A program made the position numbers and the translations under genes. The notes beneath the pieces are model-generated. The model had not been told where the DNA came from and did not search any database. It worked only from the letters and a program-made list of their open reading frames with translations. Of a stretch of DNA of 64,000 nucleotides, positions 62,875 to 64,000 are shown one piece after another (position 1 is the first letter of the stretch; each line of letters begins with the position of its first letter). Origin of the DNA: Alicyclobacillus mali NBRC 102425 (GTDB taxonomy: Bacteria > Bacillota > Bacilli > Alicyclobacillales > Alicyclobacillaceae); the NCBI RefSeq assembly GCF_001570745.1, contig NZ_BCSG01000003.1, positions 124,001 to 188,000 of the forward strand, in the 5' to 3' direction.

Positions 62875-64000
62875 TCAGGTCTCACTCGCGACAGGTTGCG
62901 CCGCGGGCTTCTCCGCGTTCGGGAGGGGCTTCCGCTCGACCCGATTGAGGCTCAAGCTGTCGAGGAATTCCTTGTTCGTCTTGTAATGGCGGAACTTGCG
63001 CAGGAACATCTCTGTGAAGTCCTGGTTGTCACCCATGGATTTGCGAATGGCCCACACCTTTTCGAGCTCTTCCTTGGGCATGAGCGCTTCCTCGCGACGC
63101 GTCCCGGAACGGCGGATGTCGATGGAGGGGAACACCCGCTTCTCAGCGAGCCTGCGGTCGAGATGAAGCTCCATGTTGCCCGTTCCCTTGAACTCCTCGT
63201 AAATCACGTCGTCCATGCGCGATCCGGTGTCGATGAGTGCCGTGGCTAGGATGGTCAGGCTTCCGCCCTCTTCCACGTTGCGCGCCGCACCGAAGAACCG
63301 CTTGGGGCGGTGAAATGCGGCCGGATCGATACCACCAGAAAGCGTGCGCCCGGATGGAGGAACGACGAGATTATAAGCGCGTGTCAGGCGTGTCAAGCTG
63401 TCGAGGAGGATGACCACGTCCTGCTTGTGCTCCACGAGGCGCAGCGCCCGTTCGAGCACCAGCTCCGACACCTTGATGTGATTCTCGGGCACCTCATCAA
63501 ACGTGGACGCAATCACCTCTCCCCTGACTGACCGCTGCATGTCGGTCACTTCTTCGGGGCGCTCGTCGATGAGCAGGACAAACAGGTGCACGTCTGGATA
63601 ATTCGTGGCGATGCTGTGAGCAATCTCCTTCAGGAGCACCGTCTTTCCTGCTTTGGGCGGCGCCACAATCATGCCGCGCTGCCCAAAGCCAATGGGCGCA
63701 AACAGGTCGATGAGGCGCGTGGCCAAGTTTTCCGGAGTGGTCTCGAGCTCGATGCGTTTGGATGGAAAAAGCGGAGTGAGCGCCGGGAAGTGAAGCCGTT
63801 CCGCAGCCACTTCGGGGCTGTATCCATTGACCGCCTCAACATGCAAAAGACCGAAGTACCGCTCGTTCTCCTTGGGGGGGCGGACTTTCCCGCTGACGAG
63901 ATCACCCGTTCGGAGGTCGAAGCGCCGGATCTGGGATGCCGCGACGTAGATGTCCTCTTGACTCGGCAGGTACCCCACGGGCCGGAGAAATCCGTAACCT
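62875..64000 (-). CDS. rho: Transcription termination factor Rho (5' end outside window)
   Basis: Rho is a hexameric RNA-dependent helicase that ends transcription of untranslated RNA. The visible 374 codons begin in [20 protein letters not shown], part of the primary RNA-binding domain. They contain Walker [14 protein letters not shown], Walker [19 protein letters not shown] and the R-loop region [20 protein letters not shown]. The start and the very N-terminus lie beyond the right edge. In Bacillus rho is also next to rpmE. Confidence 0.97.
   Translation of the reverse strand, partial: GYGFLRPVGYLPSQEDIYVAASQIRRFDLRTGDLVSGKVRPPKENERYFGLLHVEAVNGYSPEVAAERLHFPALTPLFPSKRIELETTPENLATRLIDLFAPIGFGQRGMIVAPPKAGKTVLLKEIAHSIATNYPDVHLFVLLIDERPEEVTDMQRSVRGEVIASTFDEVPENHIKVSELVLERALRLVEHKQDVVILLDSLTRLTRAYNLVVPPSGRTLSGGIDPAAFHRPKRFFGAARNVEEGGSLTILATALIDTGSRMDDVIYEEFKGTGNMELHLDRRLAEKRVFPSIDIRRSGTRREEALMPKEELEKVWAIRKSMGDNQDFTEMFLRKFRHYKTNKEFLDSLSLNRVERKPLPNAEKPAAQPVASET

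Overview
The window is a gene-dense, GC-rich chromosomal segment of an endospore-forming bacterium of the Bacillota (order Bacillales). SpoIID, SpoIIQ, SpoIIR, SpoIIID, SigH, CtsR/McsA/McsB and DisA, together with Bacillus-like gene order, support this. The high GC content and wide use of GTG and TTG starts suggest Alicyclobacillus or a close relative; that placement is inference from composition and synteny, because no 16S gene is present. No rRNA, tRNA, CRISPR array, insertion sequence or prophage was recognised. Almost everything is transcribed from the minus strand; only four genes lie on the plus strand.

Region 1 (1-31.8 kb) is one continuous minus-strand core block. Read in the direction of transcription it starts with the heat-shock operon ctsR-mcsA-mcsB-clpC, behind a CtsR operator. 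It continues with radA, disA, pssA, yacL, ispD, ispF, gltX, cysS, mrnC, rlmB, rae1 and sigH. Next come rpmG-secE-nusG, rplK-rplA, rplJ-rplL (with an L10 leader and attenuator), an RsmC/YbxB-type methyltransferase and rpoB-rpoC. The block ends with the str operon (L7Ae-like protein, rpsL, rpsG, fusA, tuf), tuf being cut by the window edge. Compared with Bacillus subtilis, cysE is missing between gltX and cysS, and pssA is inserted between disA and yacL.

Region 2 (31.8-33.8 kb) is a junction. A lone plus-strand sigma-70-like gene sits divergently from ctsR and convergently to fabZ and a pgsA-like gene. In B. subtilis the blocks on either side lie on opposite replichores; here they are adjacent and on the same strand.

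Region 3 (33.8-49.8 kb) carries the cell-shape, sporulation and energy block: flhP and flhO (rod/hook proteins), mbl, spoIIID, spoIIQ, spoIID, murA, ywmB and ywzB. The complete F1Fo ATP synthase operon atpZ-I-B-E-F-H-A-G-D-C follows. Good matches to compartment-specific sporulation promoters lie upstream of spoIIQ (SigF type) and spoIID (SigE type).

Region 4 (49.8-64 kb) holds wecB, upp, glyA, ywlG, ywlE (protein-arginine phosphatase), mntP, sua5/tsaC, spoIIR, prmC, prfA, rpmE and rho (cut by the window edge). Among them are less conserved genes: a degenerate NlpC/P60-like secreted protein, a DUF1275 membrane protein, a membrane-anchored Ser/Thr/Gly/Asn-rich protein, a small membrane protein and a 67-residue secreted protein. 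The window contains a protein-arginine kinase (McsB), its activator (McsA) and a putative phosphatase (YwlE), so a whole phospho-arginine quality-control circuit is visible.

I did not find a clearly new multi-gene system. The most unusual observations are a SpoIID lacking its catalytic glutamate, an FlhO homologue enlarged by a duplicated insert, an L10 leader whose first ten transcribed bases can pair with the attenuator flank, the orphan sigma-like gene at the synteny junction, and the degenerate NlpC/P60 protein.
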